A stretch of DNA of 64,000 bases from an uncultured Lachnospiraceae bacterium (GTDB lineage: Bacteria > Bacillota > Clostridia > Lachnospirales > Lachnospiraceae), in NCBI GenBank assembly GCA_910586715.1, contig CAJUJG010000003.1:40656-104655 (forward strand), in the 5' to 3' direction. The notes below the pieces were generated by a model that did no database searches, had not been told where the DNA came from, and worked only from the letters and a program-made list of their open reading frames with translations. A program made the translations under genes and the position numbers. Below, piece after piece: positions 44,094 through 53,512 of this stretch; position 1 is the stretch's first letter, and the number at the start of each line of letters is the position of its first letter.

Positions 44094-45752
44094 TTACTGA
44101 TTTAACTCAGCAAGACACTGGTCAATAATAGAACCAACCGTATTTACATATTCCTGCATAGCCGCTTCAATGTCGCCGCCTTCTACAACAACCTTTGTGA
44201 TTACAGCAAGCTTCGCATCAAAAATGGTACCTGTCTCATTTGTAAAGGTCTCTGACATAGGAGCCGCAGGAGCATCTACACAGTTCTCCGTGAAGAACTT
44301 GTTACCCTCTGCTGCAAGCTCTGTCTGAGCAGCAAAACCATTTGTAAGCTCACAGATTACAAGAGCGGGATCAATAAGGTTCTTCTTCCATACAGAGTTC
44401 GGGTCATTCGGAGACGGCTTTAAGTGGAACTCACCATCCGCATAAGAATACTTCTTCTCCTGATCCGTACCCGGATTGGTTGTGAACTCTTCCGCCTCTG
44501 TTGACCAGTGAACACCTTCCGCACCATAGGTCCAAAGTGTCTGAACAACATCGCCGTCCATCATTGTCTCAATTAATGCATCAAATACTGCCTGATTACG
44601 AACCGGATCTCCGGAATCAATGATAACCCATACAGGAGCTTCTCTGTTAAGGTAAGCGCCAACCTCTGCAATAGGAGGAAGCTGAACAAGATTTTCATCA
44701 ACCTCATTCTTGATGAGGTTATCTGTCAATGTCTGATACCATGTACCTGCCCAGTATGTGAATACACCTGATGAACCAGTCTGATTATTTGAGAACCATT
44801 TCTCACGTGCTGTCTTTGTCTGTGCCGTCAGTGTCTCAGGATCGATACATCCGTCAACATATGCCTGACGAAGTCTTTCAAGCGCTGCTTTTGTCTCCTC
44901 TGTCTGGAAACCGTCGTACCATACGCCGTCATCTCCCTGAATGAGAGACGGATATGCACCCTGCCAAAACTCCGGCAGATAGTTGATGTAAGGAGCCTCG
45001 TTGCCAATGAATCCGGCTGCTACAACACCGTATGTATCGCCTGTTGTTCCGTTTCCGTCAGGATCCTGATCATGGAATGCCTTGAGCATTGCATAGTAAT
45101 CATCATATGTCTTGATATCATCAATGCTCATTCCCACTGCGTCAAGCCATGCCTGTTTTACATAAGTAACGCATCCGTTACCATACGCATAAGCAAATCC
45201 GTATAAATGACCCTCTGAATCCTTTAAGTTTTCATTGATTGTCGGAAGAATCATTCTTTCCTGGAAATCAGCGTTTTCATATGCTTCTGACATATCCCAA
45301 AGGATACCTGTCGGTGCGTACTGCTTAAACATATCCGCTGACATGATCATGGCATCCGGATACTCCTGGCTTGCGAAAAGACGTCCAACTGCATCTGTGT
45401 AGCCTGAGTGATCCATCTGCTGGATTGTCAAAGGAATACCAACCGCTTCCTCCCACTGCTGCTTGAATTCAGCCTGTCCGTTGTCAAGAGAAGCTGTAAC
45501 CGTACCGTTTACTACGATATTGAGACCCGTATCTCCAAGAACTTCATGATAGTCAACATCTCCTGTAGCTGCTGCGTCACCGCCGTTGTTGCTGTCTGCT
45601 GCTGCGTCACCGCCGTTGTTGCTGTCTGCTGCTGCATTGCCGTTGTTGCTGTCTGCCGCAGGCTGGCTCGGTTCTGAATTACCACCGCCGCAGGCCGTCA
45701 ATGAAACAACCATAGCAGATGCCAAAAGTAAAGATAGTGCTTTCTTTTTCAT
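44094..45752 (-). CDS. Extracellular solute-binding lipoprotein (LplA/YtcQ type)
   Basis: A 552-residue lipoprotein: lipobox LTAC, lipidated Cys near residue 21, then a linker with near-identical DSNNGxAAA units (residues about 33-62, DNA 45566-45660), then a family 1-type sugar-binding fold. It captures oligosaccharides outside the cell for the two permeases that follow. The linker repeats are short enough to vary in length by slippage. The promoter upstream carries a perfect cre box. Confidence 0.93.
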   Translation of the reverse strand: MKKKALSLLLASAMVVSLTACGGGNSEPSQPAADSNNGNAAADSNNGGDAAADSNNGGDAAATGDVDYHEVLGDTGLNIVVNGTVTASLDNGQAEFKQQWEEAVGIPLTIQQMDHSGYTDAVGRLFASQEYPDAMIMSADMFKQYAPTGILWDMSEAYENADFQERMILPTINENLKDSEGHLYGFAYAYGNGCVTYVKQAWLDAVGMSIDDIKTYDDYYAMLKAFHDQDPDGNGTTGDTYGVVAAGFIGNEAPYINYLPEFWQGAYPSLIQGDDGVWYDGFQTEETKAALERLRQAYVDGCIDPETLTAQTKTAREKWFSNNQTGSSGVFTYWAGTWYQTLTDNLIKNEVDENLVQLPPIAEVGAYLNREAPVWVIIDSGDPVRNQAVFDALIETMMDGDVVQTLWTYGAEGVHWSTEAEEFTTNPGTDQEKKYSYADGEFHLKPSPNDPNSVWKKNLIDPALVICELTNGFAAQTELAAEGNKFFTENCVDAPAAPMSETFTNETGTIFDAKLAVITKVVVEGGDIEAAMQEYVNTVGSIIDQCLAELNQ

Positions 45753-45855
45753 TGCTTTTTCATTCCTCCCTAAATATTAATGATAAAATAAGTTTCAGAC
45801 AAGGTTACATGCCTGTTCTTTTAGATTTAAAGGACATAGCCTGTGTCTATTTTAG

Positions 45856-45884
45856 ATTTTACCATTGTAAACGCTTTCATGCAA
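45856..45884 (-). promoter_or_regulatory. Importer promoter with cre box in the spacer
   Basis: On the minus strand, TTGCAT (45884-45879) and TAAAAT (45861-45856) are 17 bases apart, a good sigma-A promoter for the binding-protein gene. The spacer contains TGAAAGCGTTTACA (45879-45866), a full match to the CcpA operator consensus TGWAANCGNTNWCA. CcpA bound there would block the polymerase, giving catabolite repression. The rest of 45753-46149 shows only an A/T-rich tract and no gene. Confidence 0.8.
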
Positions 45885-46149
45885 GCAAGAAATTTTAGAA
45901 ATCATGCCGTTCAGGGGAAGTTTTTTCGAAAAAGTATTGATTTTTCGGCATTTCTCGCAATTAATAAATTCTAAATTTTTTTAATTTTTCTTAAAAACAA
46001 TAAAAAGTTGCTAAAGTTTTCCGCAGTTTTTTCTAAAATTTTTATCGAATTTTGGTAGTAAGGCATGAAGTTACATAAGACAAAATGTACATCCTGTCAT
46101 AAAATTAACAATTTTCATATACAAATTCACCAAACGAATTTTCAATTTT

Positions 46150-47430
46150 TCATGCGCGGTAAATAATCTTTCCGTTTACAATAGTATACTGTACCACCCC
46201 CTGAAGCCTGCAGCCTGTAAACGGCGAGTTGGACGCCTTTGAAAGATAATCTCCTGCCGTCCATGTCTTCTTTGGATCATAGATTACAATGTCAGCAGGA
46301 GCGCCGACGGCAAGCGTTCCTGCATCTAATCCGTACATGTTTGCAGGATTCGTGCTCATACACTGCAAAAGCTGCAAATGAGTAAATCCGTTCTCCTCCA
46401 CAAGCTTTGTCACGCCAAGGGAAAGTGCCGTCTCAAGACCAATAATGCCGCTAGGCGCTTGCGTAATCGGTTTTTCTTTTTCTTCCCTGCTATGAGGTGC
46501 GTGGTCGGTGGCAATGATGTCTATTGTTCCGTCCCGAAGCCCCTCGATAATTGCAAGACGGTCCGCCTCTTCCCTAAGCGGCGGATTCATCTTTGCCAAT
46601 GTTCCGTATTGGATTGCCGCCTCTTCGGTAAGGCTGAAATGGTGCGGTGTGGCTTCGGCATGAATTGTATTCCTTCCAAGATTGGCTGCTTTTCGTTTTG
46701 CTTCCCTGACAAGTTCCACGCCTTCCTTTGTGCTGATATGCTGGATGTTTAAAATAGCACCCGTTTTTAACGCAAGCTCCAAATCACGCGCAATCAATGA
46801 GATTTCCGCCTCGCGCGGCGAACCTCCGATACCGAAATGCGCAGATGCTTTTCCTTTATTGATACCATTATTGATTATCAGCGCCGGATTTTCCTCATGC
46901 AGGCTAATTGGTATTTTCCGTTCGGCTGTTTTCCCAAATGCCTCCTCAAGCAGCTCCGCATCCGTTATCGGAATGCCGTCATCCGTAAAGCCGACTGCTC
47001 CGCAGGAAAGCAGCGCGTCCATATCCGTGAGCTCCTTTCCTGCCATTCCTTTTGTCACGGCGGCACACGTATAGACTTTAATATCCGTTTCTGCGCCCTT
47101 ATTAATCACATATGTTATTGTATCCTCATTGTCTCCGGCAGGTTTTGTGTTCGCCATAAGGACAACACTTGTAATTCCACCTTTGGCAGCTGCCTTTGCA
47201 CCGGTGGCAATGTCCTCTTTATAGGTAAAACCGGGATCTCTGAAATGCACATGCACATCGACAAGTCCCGGCGCCACAATATACCCGTTTGCATCAATAA
47301 CGTCGCATTCTCCATCCACTGTTATTTTATTCTTTACCCATTCTATTTTATTGTTTTTTACAAGAATATCCTTTTTTTGGCATAAATTCTGACTGGGATC
47401 AATCACCAATCCGTTCTTTATCAATAACAT
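46150..47430 (-). CDS. pyrC: Dihydroorotase
   Basis: A 426-residue amidohydrolase of the PyrC class I type. The metal motif is DVHVHFRDPG (near residue 59); NIQHIS, HAEATPHHFSL and ATDHAPHS give the other ligands. It closes N-carbamoyl-aspartate to dihydroorotate in pyrimidine synthesis. No other pyr gene is in the window and it stands alone between unrelated genes. Length and motifs are intact. Confidence 0.95.
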   Translation of the reverse strand: MLLIKNGLVIDPSQNLCQKKDILVKNNKIEWVKNKITVDGECDVIDANGYIVAPGLVDVHVHFRDPGFTYKEDIATGAKAAAKGGITSVVLMANTKPAGDNEDTITYVINKGAETDIKVYTCAAVTKGMAGKELTDMDALLSCGAVGFTDDGIPITDAELLEEAFGKTAERKIPISLHEENPALIINNGINKGKASAHFGIGGSPREAEISLIARDLELALKTGAILNIQHISTKEGVELVREAKRKAANLGRNTIHAEATPHHFSLTEEAAIQYGTLAKMNPPLREEADRLAIIEGLRDGTIDIIATDHAPHSREEKEKPITQAPSGIIGLETALSLGVTKLVEENGFTHLQLLQCMSTNPANMYGLDAGTLAVGAPADIVIYDPKKTWTAGDYLSKASNSPFTGCRLQGVVQYTIVNGKIIYRA

Positions 47431-47535
47431 ACGTTATCCTCCTTTGTTTTTATCATATTTCGTATGTACTCCAAAACATTATAAACCTATACTATCATAA
47501 AACCCGCAAGCCGCAAACAAAATTGCTTTGTATTA

Positions 47536-47958
47536 TTACTTGAATGCAATGGGTTTATCCGAAATATTTTCCGTTTTTATGACAATATACGGCGTCGTCG
47601 GAGTGTCCGTCACATTTTCCGCAGATCCGGGACCAAGCAGCGTAGTGTCTATCATCAGAGAATCGGGTGTCTCATAAAATGCATTGACCGAAATGCTGTA
47701 ACCTCCGCTTGGCTGCTCGCCGTATCCGATTGCAATGTATAAATCCTCTCCAATGGTATAACTAATCTGAAATGCACTGCCTGATTTCTCCGCAATAATG
47801 TCTTTGAGCGCCTCCGGCTGCTCCGCCTCGCCGACAACCGTAAACTCCAAATCCTTAAGCTTATCCGCCGCCGTTTCCTGCGCGGCGCATCCCGTGAATA
47901 TCAGTGTCAAAACAACAACCGTAATCGCACGTACTACATTTTTTATGGATATATGCAT
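47536..47958 (-). CDS. Lipoprotein with PrcB-like C-terminal domain
   Basis: A 140-residue lipoprotein (lipobox FTGC, Cys near 24). The rest matches the PrcB C-terminal domain pattern: a short beta fold with AIGYGEQPSGGYSISV and a final IVIKTENISDKPI. PrcB proteins were described as inhibitor-like partners of a periodontal protease complex; most homologues are uncharacterised. The ATG at 47958 has AGGAG seven bases upstream; the frame opens five codons earlier. Confidence 0.75.
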   Translation of the reverse strand: MHISIKNVVRAITVVVLTLIFTGCAAQETAADKLKDLEFTVVGEAEQPEALKDIIAEKSGSAFQISYTIGEDLYIAIGYGEQPSGGYSISVNAFYETPDSLMIDTTLLGPGSAENVTDTPTTPYIVIKTENISDKPIAFK

Positions 47959-48100
47959 GCTGCCTCTCCTCATAAATAATATGGATTTTCTGTATTAAAC
48001 TATGCTATCGGAAGAAAAGATATTCTTTTATTATTGATTTTATTGCATAAAATGTATTAAGATAATAATGTAATCAAGAAGAAAGGATTGAAATACCGAT

Positions 48101-48835
48101 ATGATAAGACTGATTTTAGTGATTACTTTTGTTGTTCTTTTTTTGATTTTCACAATTCCCGTTATGATTGTTGAATATATTATTGGTAAAACGAACCCTG
48201 ATTTGAAAAGCAGGTCAAGCCTTACTATTGTAAACTGGGCTTTTCGATGTGTACGTTTTCTTGCAGGCACAAAGGTCGACTATATCGGACTGGAAAATGT
48301 TCCGTCCGACACTGCCGTGCTCTATATTGGCAATCACAGAAGCTTTTTTGATGTTGTACTGACATACCCGATGGTGCCGCGCCCGACCGGATATATCGCG
48401 AAAAAGGAAATTGAGAAGGTTCCGCTGCTCAATATTTGGATGCGCAATCTGCACTGCTTATTCCTTGACCGCAAGGATATTAAGGCAGGTATGCAGACAA
48501 TTCTTGACGCAATTGATTTAATAAAAAACGGCATTTCCGTCTGCATTTTTCCGGAAGGCACAAGGTCCAAAACGGAGGGAGAGCTTCTGCCGTTTAATGA
48601 AGGAAGTTTTAAAATTGCATCAAAATCCGGCTGTCCGATTGTCCCAATGACAATTGTCAACAGCGCAAGCGTACTCGAAAACCAGTTCCCTTTTATTAAA
48701 AAGTCGCATGTGATAATTGAATACGGAACACCTGTTCTTATTCAGGACCTTCCGAAAGAACAGCAAAAGCGCCCTGGCGCGTATTTTCAAACCATTATTC
48801 AGGAAACACATATAAAAAACATTCAGAACTTATAG
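48101..48835 (+). CDS. plsC: 1-acyl-sn-glycerol-3-phosphate acyltransferase
   Basis: A 244-residue acyltransferase with one N-terminal membrane segment (about 3-28). Catalytic NHRSFFD (HX4D), the FPEGTRSK glycerol-phosphate-binding motif and PIVPMTI follow in normal order. It makes phosphatidic acid at the membrane. It is divergent from the PrcB-domain gene and 20 bases upstream of the HD-GYP gene, so those two may be co-transcribed. Confidence 0.93.
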   Translation: MIRLILVITFVVLFLIFTIPVMIVEYIIGKTNPDLKSRSSLTIVNWAFRCVRFLAGTKVDYIGLENVPSDTAVLYIGNHRSFFDVVLTYPMVPRPTGYIAKKEIEKVPLLNIWMRNLHCLFLDRKDIKAGMQTILDAIDLIKNGISVCIFPEGTRSKTEGELLPFNEGSFKIASKSGCPIVPMTIVNSASVLENQFPFIKKSHVIIEYGTPVLIQDLPKEQQKRPGAYFQTIIQETHIKNIQNL

Positions 48836-48855
48836 ACAGCAAAATGGAGGTACAA

Positions 48856-49956
48856 ATGAAACGAATATCAATTGCGGACTTAAAACCGTGCATGATTGCC
48901 GCCGAGGATATTTTATCTCCCGACAACCGCGCTATTGTTCCAAAAGGAACCGTATTTACGGAAAATATCATTGTCCGCCTTGAGAATTATTGTATTTATT
49001 ACGCAACAGTGGAAGATGAACCGGCATATGACCTCACCTGTCCGCTCACATCCCGGACATCGGATTTTGATGCCAAAAGCAGTTGTTTTTTGGGTGCCTT
49101 CAAACGATGCTCGGAGCATTACCGCGCTGTTCTGACAAGCTCTGTTGCAAGAAACGAGCCGTTTTGCCCCAACGATCTGCTGCGCGAGGTCATATCACTC
49201 CTTCATCAGGACGGCAGTATTGTCAATATCTTTGATATCCTGCTGAATCTGCGCAGTACGGACAGTTCCATATACAGCCATTGCATCGGCGTTGCATTGA
49301 TCTCAAATATGCTTTCGCGCTGGCTTGGTTTTTCCAAGGAAGAACAGTTAACTGCCACTGCGTGCGGGCTATTCCACGATTGCGGCATGTTGATGCTTCC
49401 TTCGGGTATTTCAGAAAAAAACGGGCATTATACCCATGAGGAACAAGCAATCATTAAAACGCATCCCATTGAAGGATTTCATCTTCTGAGTAAATACCGC
49501 AGCATTCCCGAAGTGGTCAGGGATACCGCTCTCACACATCATGAGCGGTGTGATGCAAGCGGCTATCCGTACGGTTTGGCAGGCAGCGAAATCAGCAAGT
49601 TCACAAAGCTTGTCATGATTGCCGATATTTTTGACACAATAATTGCCGATAAGATATGCCGCCTTTCCATGTGTCCGCTCTCCCTAATCAAATATTTTAA
49701 TGACAGCGGTATTCAAAAATATGAAACAAACTATGTGCTCACCTTTTTAGAACACATCTTAAACTTATATTTGAAGTATAAGATAACGCTTTGCAGCGGC
49801 ATGAACGAAAATGTAATCTTTGTCAACCGCAGCGGTTTCCCCAAACCTGTCGTACGCATAGAAGGAGGCAAAGACAGGGATCTCCAAAAAGAATATTATA
49901 ACAGTATTATGCTGCTGTCCAATATGGAAAACCTGTCAATTGAATCCATTATATAA
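48856..49956 (+). CDS. HD-GYP domain protein, probable c-di-GMP phosphodiesterase
   Basis: A 366-residue protein. An N-terminal 100-residue region of unknown type precedes an HD-GYP domain: HDCGM (near 176), HHERCDASGYPYGL and DIFDTI. HD-GYP proteins hydrolyse cyclic di-GMP. The ATG at 48856 has GGAGG five bases upstream. It is followed by a strong terminator at 49965-50000. Signalling input is not evident. Confidence 0.88.
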   Translation: MKRISIADLKPCMIAAEDILSPDNRAIVPKGTVFTENIIVRLENYCIYYATVEDEPAYDLTCPLTSRTSDFDAKSSCFLGAFKRCSEHYRAVLTSSVARNEPFCPNDLLREVISLLHQDGSIVNIFDILLNLRSTDSSIYSHCIGVALISNMLSRWLGFSKEEQLTATACGLFHDCGMLMLPSGISEKNGHYTHEEQAIIKTHPIEGFHLLSKYRSIPEVVRDTALTHHERCDASGYPYGLAGSEISKFTKLVMIADIFDTIIADKICRLSMCPLSLIKYFNDSGIQKYETNYVLTFLEHILNLYLKYKITLCSGMNENVIFVNRSGFPKPVVRIEGGKDRDLQKEYYNSIMLLSNMENLSIESII

Positions 49957-49964
49957 TGTTTACA

Positions 49965-50000
49965 AAAAGGAAGTGGGTGCACATACACCCACTTCCTTTT
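49965..50000. terminator. Bidirectional terminator
   Basis: AAAAGGAAGTGGGTG (49965-49979) pairs perfectly with 49986-50000 across a 6-base loop, with A- and T-rich ends on both strands. It separates the convergent HD-GYP and ammonium transporter genes. Confidence 0.9.
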
Positions 50001-50010
50001 CATTTTATCC

Positions 50011-51801
50011 TTATTCCACATCCGCCAAAGCTGCCATGTCCTCTTCTCCTGTCCGGATTTTTACGACCTTGTCAACATTGTATACAAAAATCTTTCCGTC
50101 GCCGATATGTCCCGTATAAAGCACTTTCTTTGCTCCTTCAATGACTTTCTCAACCGGAATGCTTGAAACGACTACCTCAACCTTCACCTTCGGAAGCAAG
50201 GTTGCGTCAATTTCCGCTCCGCGGTAGCGCTCGCCCGCACCTTTCTGAATGCCACAGCCCATGACCTGTGTGACTGTCATGCCAGTCACTCCGAGGTCGT
50301 TCATGGCTTTTCTGAGCTTGTCATAACGGCTTAACTTCGCAATAATAACCACCTTGTAAATCCCCGACGCCGATGCGAACGGAACCTGCGATACTTTGAC
50401 AGCTGCGTTTTTCTGCGCCTCTGACGCTGATGCGTATTCGTCCGTGCCAAGCTGCGTGTTTTCGTTCTCCTCCATAATCATGTTGTTTGAAATATCCATC
50501 ATCGCAAAGCCTGCATATGCGGAAGGAAGTCCATGCTCTGTCGCGTCAAGACCGATGATTTCTTCCTCCTCCGTCACGCGCAGTCCAAAGATTGCTTTTA
50601 TGATAACAAATGTTATTGTAATTGTGACCGCTGTCCAGGCGATAACACTGAGCATACCGAACAACTGTATTCCCAGTAAATGAAATCCGCCGCCATAAAA
50701 AAGCCCTGTACCGCAAATCTGATTTGCACCATAGGTTACGCCGTCTCCAAAGCCTCTCGCATACGCAGGCGCCGTGTCCGTTGCAAACAGACCAACCGCG
50801 ATTGTACCCCAAATACCGTTTAAGCAGTGAACCGCTACTGCACCTACCGGATCGTCAATATGTAATTTGTAATCAAGAAACCATACACCGAAGCAGACTA
50901 GCAAACCTGCCACCACACCGATGACGATTGCACCGAACGCGTCCGTCACGTCGCAGCCTGCCGTGATTGCCACAAGACCTGCAAGCGAAGCGTTGAGACA
51001 CATGGAAACGTCGGGCTTTCCGTACTTAATCCATGTAAATACCATACACACAACCGTCGCAATTGCCGGTGCGATTGTCGTTGTCACAAAAATGGAACCA
51101 AGCTCCGCTATGGAAGTCGCCGCCGCGCCGTTAAAACCATACCAGCCAAGCCACAGGATAAATACGCCGAGTGCGCCGATTGTCAGATTGTGACCGGGAA
51201 AAGCGTTGACCTTGACGATTTTTCCGCTCTTATCCTTCGTGAACTTGCCGATACGCGGTCCTAACATTTTTGCGCCAATCAGCGCACTGACACCGCCCAC
51301 CATATGAATTGCGCAGGACCCTGCGAAATCGTGAAATCCAATCTGTGCAAGCCATCCGCCGCCCCAAATCCAGTGTGCTTCAATCGGATAAATAAGCGCC
51401 GAAATTACCGCCGAATACACACAGTAGGATAAAAACTTTGTCCGCTCCGCCATTGCTCCGGAAACGATTGTCGCCGTCGTCGCACAGAACACGAGATTGA
51501 ACACGAAGTTTGACCAGTCAAAATCCGCATAGCTTGTGAAAATATCAAAGCCCGGTTTCCCAATCAAACCGACCATGTCCTCGCCAAGCAGCAGCCCAAA
51601 GCCGATTAAAATAAATACACATGTGCCGATACAGAAATCCATCAGATTCTTCATAATGATGTTTCCCGTATTCTTCGCCCGGGTAAAACCTGCCTCCACC
51701 ATTGCGAATCCCGCCTGCATCCAAAATACCAATGCCGCGCCAATCAGAAACCATACGCCATAGACCTCACCGGTTATGATACTCATAATCTCCTCTGTCA
51801 T
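50011..51801 (-). CDS. amt: Ammonium transporter fused to a PII (GlnK-like) domain
   Basis: A 596-residue fusion. Residues 1-405 are the 11-helix Amt channel (FWMQAGFAMVEAGFTR, NKF.DFAGSCAIHMVGG here FHDFAGSCAIHMVGG, VAVHCLNGIWG). After an acidic linker of about 75 residues, residues 484-590 form a PII domain (KVVIIAKLSRYDKLRKAM, T-loop with YRGAEID, GDGKIFVYNV). Free PII normally plugs Amt when nitrogen is plentiful; here the regulator is built in. GGAGG lies eight bases before the ATG. No free glnK is visible. Confidence 0.95.
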   Translation of the reverse strand: MTEEIMSIITGEVYGVWFLIGAALVFWMQAGFAMVEAGFTRAKNTGNIIMKNLMDFCIGTCVFILIGFGLLLGEDMVGLIGKPGFDIFTSYADFDWSNFVFNLVFCATTATIVSGAMAERTKFLSYCVYSAVISALIYPIEAHWIWGGGWLAQIGFHDFAGSCAIHMVGGVSALIGAKMLGPRIGKFTKDKSGKIVKVNAFPGHNLTIGALGVFILWLGWYGFNGAAATSIAELGSIFVTTTIAPAIATVVCMVFTWIKYGKPDVSMCLNASLAGLVAITAGCDVTDAFGAIVIGVVAGLLVCFGVWFLDYKLHIDDPVGAVAVHCLNGIWGTIAVGLFATDTAPAYARGFGDGVTYGANQICGTGLFYGGGFHLLGIQLFGMLSVIAWTAVTITITFVIIKAIFGLRVTEEEEIIGLDATEHGLPSAYAGFAMMDISNNMIMEENENTQLGTDEYASASEAQKNAAVKVSQVPFASASGIYKVVIIAKLSRYDKLRKAMNDLGVTGMTVTQVMGCGIQKGAGERYRGAEIDATLLPKVKVEVVVSSIPVEKVIEGAKKVLYTGHIGDGKIFVYNVDKVVKIRTGEEDMAALADVE

Positions 51802-51837
51802 AATTTTTTCCTCCTCAACTTATTTTTATAAACCCAA

Positions 51838-51875
51838 AAAGGCGCCTTGGGAATTCCTGTTTCCCAAAGCGCCTT
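51838..51875 (-). terminator. Hairpin between the GNAT gene and amt
   Basis: AAGGCGC..TTGGGAA pairs with TTCCCAA.GCGCCTTT across a short loop, followed by Ts on the minus strand. It would end transcription from the GNAT gene, or act in the amt leader. Confidence 0.65.
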
Positions 51876-52037
51876 TGCTTTATGTGCCTTATCCTACCAC
51901 CATGCGTTTTGATTGTCAAATTTATTTTTGTCAAAAGTTTATAACCATATCGAAAACACGTTCTTTTATGCGTAATGCCATACAAATTGTGCGTTCGTTT
52001 TTTATATTTTTTCCCAAAATACTGCCAGTTTTTGACA

Positions 52038-52787
52038 TTATGCCTCACAAACGTAGCACACAAGCTCCCGTTCTATGATTTTATTGCCAAAGTTTTTTTC
52101 ATCGGTCTGCAGCCCCGGCAGTCGCACGTTCCCTGTCCTGATAAAACCAAGCCTGCCGCACAGCCGTATTGACGCGGTGTTTTCCTCATTCACAAAGGCA
52201 AAAAAACGCGTAACGCCAAGCACGCTTACTCCGTACGAAAACACTGCTTTACACGCCTCATACGCGTAACCGCGGTGCTGATACTCCGCACCAAGCATAA
52301 ACCCAAGCTCCAGCCCGTCAAACCCTTCCTTATACTCGAGTCCCACACGCCCGATAACCGCACCGCTCTCCTTTTGCACAATTACCCACATGCCATAGCC
52401 GTAAAAATGATACACATTTTCAATATAAGCTTTTGTGTATTCCACTTCCTGCTGCGGTTCAGGAAAAAGCGGCTCCATGTATTTCGTAACGCCTTCGCCA
52501 CCGTACAGCTCATACAGACGCGGTACGTCATCTACCGTAATTTCGCGAATTCTAAGGCGCGTTGTCTCGGCAATCTCCCACGGAAGACCGCGAAAACGCC
52601 GATACACCCTGTCTTTATATGCATCGTCAATATCCTCTGCGTTTTCGACACAGTATGCACCGTTTGGGAATGTCTGCCCCTTATTTTTTTCATTTAATAC
52701 CACAATGTATGGAATGTTCTGTTTGGCATAATCGGCTGCCTGTATTGGCGAGTCGGTTATTTTTACATCAATTTTTTCTGTGCTCAT
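52038..52787 (-). CDS. GNAT-family N-acetyltransferase
   Basis: A 249-residue protein with a GNAT domain from about residue 82 to the end: RLRIREITVDDVPRLYEL, then acetyl-CoA loop YQHRGYAYEACKAV and FVNEENTASIRLCGRLGF. This is the RimJ-like branch that acetylates N-termini or small molecules. The 80 N-terminal residues (IPYIVVLNEKNKG...) look like a fragment of another fold and are not recognised. It is divergent from the cyclophilin gene. Confidence 0.87.
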   Translation of the reverse strand: MSTEKIDVKITDSPIQAADYAKQNIPYIVVLNEKNKGQTFPNGAYCVENAEDIDDAYKDRVYRRFRGLPWEIAETTRLRIREITVDDVPRLYELYGGEGVTKYMEPLFPEPQQEVEYTKAYIENVYHFYGYGMWVIVQKESGAVIGRVGLEYKEGFDGLELGFMLGAEYQHRGYAYEACKAVFSYGVSVLGVTRFFAFVNEENTASIRLCGRLGFIRTGNVRLPGLQTDEKNFGNKIIERELVCYVCEA

Positions 52788-52969
52788 GTCTGATTACCCG
52801 TCCAAAATGTATCGTTTCCGTCCTACTAAACAATATCGTATCACCATTGTTTCTTGTATACAAGGATTTTACGAAATTTTTTCAAAAAGGACGTTTTTTA
52901 CTTTACTATCCGCTTTTTTTATCTTATCATAATAGGGATTACAAATTTTAGGAAAAGGAGCGTACAAGC

Positions 52970-53491
52970 ATGGCACAAAATCCAGTTGTTACAATCGAAA
53001 TGGAAAACGGGGACAAAATCAAAGCGGAGCTTTATCCGGAAATCGCCCCCAATACGGTGAATAATTTTTTAAGTCTGATTCAGGACGGGTACTATAACGG
53101 GTTAATTTTTCACAGAGTCATCAATGGTTTTATGATACAGGGCGGCTGCCCTGAAGGTTCGGGAATGGGAGGTCCGGGGTATTCGATTAAGGGTGAATTT
53201 TCTGAAAACGGTTTTGAGAATAACTTAAAGCATACAGAAGGCGTCCTGTCAATGGCACGGAGCATGATGCCGGATTCGGCGGGAAGCCAGTTTTTCATTA
53301 TGCACAAGACAAGCCCGCATCTTGACGGCGCTTATGCGGCATTTGGGAAAGTGATCGAAGGTATGGACATCGTGGACAAAATTGCGACGAGCAATACGGA
53401 TTATTCGGACAGACCGCTCGAAGAACAGAAAATGAAAACAGTGACCGCGGAAACGTTTGGTGTTGAATATCCAAAGCCGGAGCGATGCTAA
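52970..53491 (+). CDS. Cyclophilin-type peptidyl-prolyl isomerase
   Basis: A 173-residue single-domain cyclophilin: NFLSLIQDGYYNGLIFHRVINGFMIQGG (shown in parts: FHRVINGFMIQGG), MARSMMPDSAGSQFFIM and GAYAAFGKVIEGMD. It speeds proline isomerisation in the cytosol; no signal peptide. AAAGGAG lies nine bases before the ATG. Its stop codon lies in the loop of a hairpin at 53479-53502. Confidence 0.95.
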   Translation: MAQNPVVTIEMENGDKIKAELYPEIAPNTVNNFLSLIQDGYYNGLIFHRVINGFMIQGGCPEGSGMGGPGYSIKGEFSENGFENNLKHTEGVLSMARSMMPDSAGSQFFIMHKTSPHLDGAYAAFGKVIEGMDIVDKIATSNTDYSDRPLEEQKMKTVTAETFGVEYPKPERC

Positions 53492-53502
53492 TGCATCGCT
53501 CC
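53479..53502 (+). terminator. Hairpin spanning the cyclophilin stop codon
   Basis: GGAGCGATGC (53479-53488) pairs with GCATCGCTCC (53493-53502), with the TAA stop in the loop. There is no T-run directly after it; a TTTTTT tract follows about 18 bases later. Confidence 0.55.
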
Positions 53503-53512
53503 AAAGCATGTC

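Noticed and set aside
45566..45675. Direct repeats as a regulatory or CRISPR element.
   Set aside because: They encode the DSNNGGDAAA linker of the binding protein in frame.
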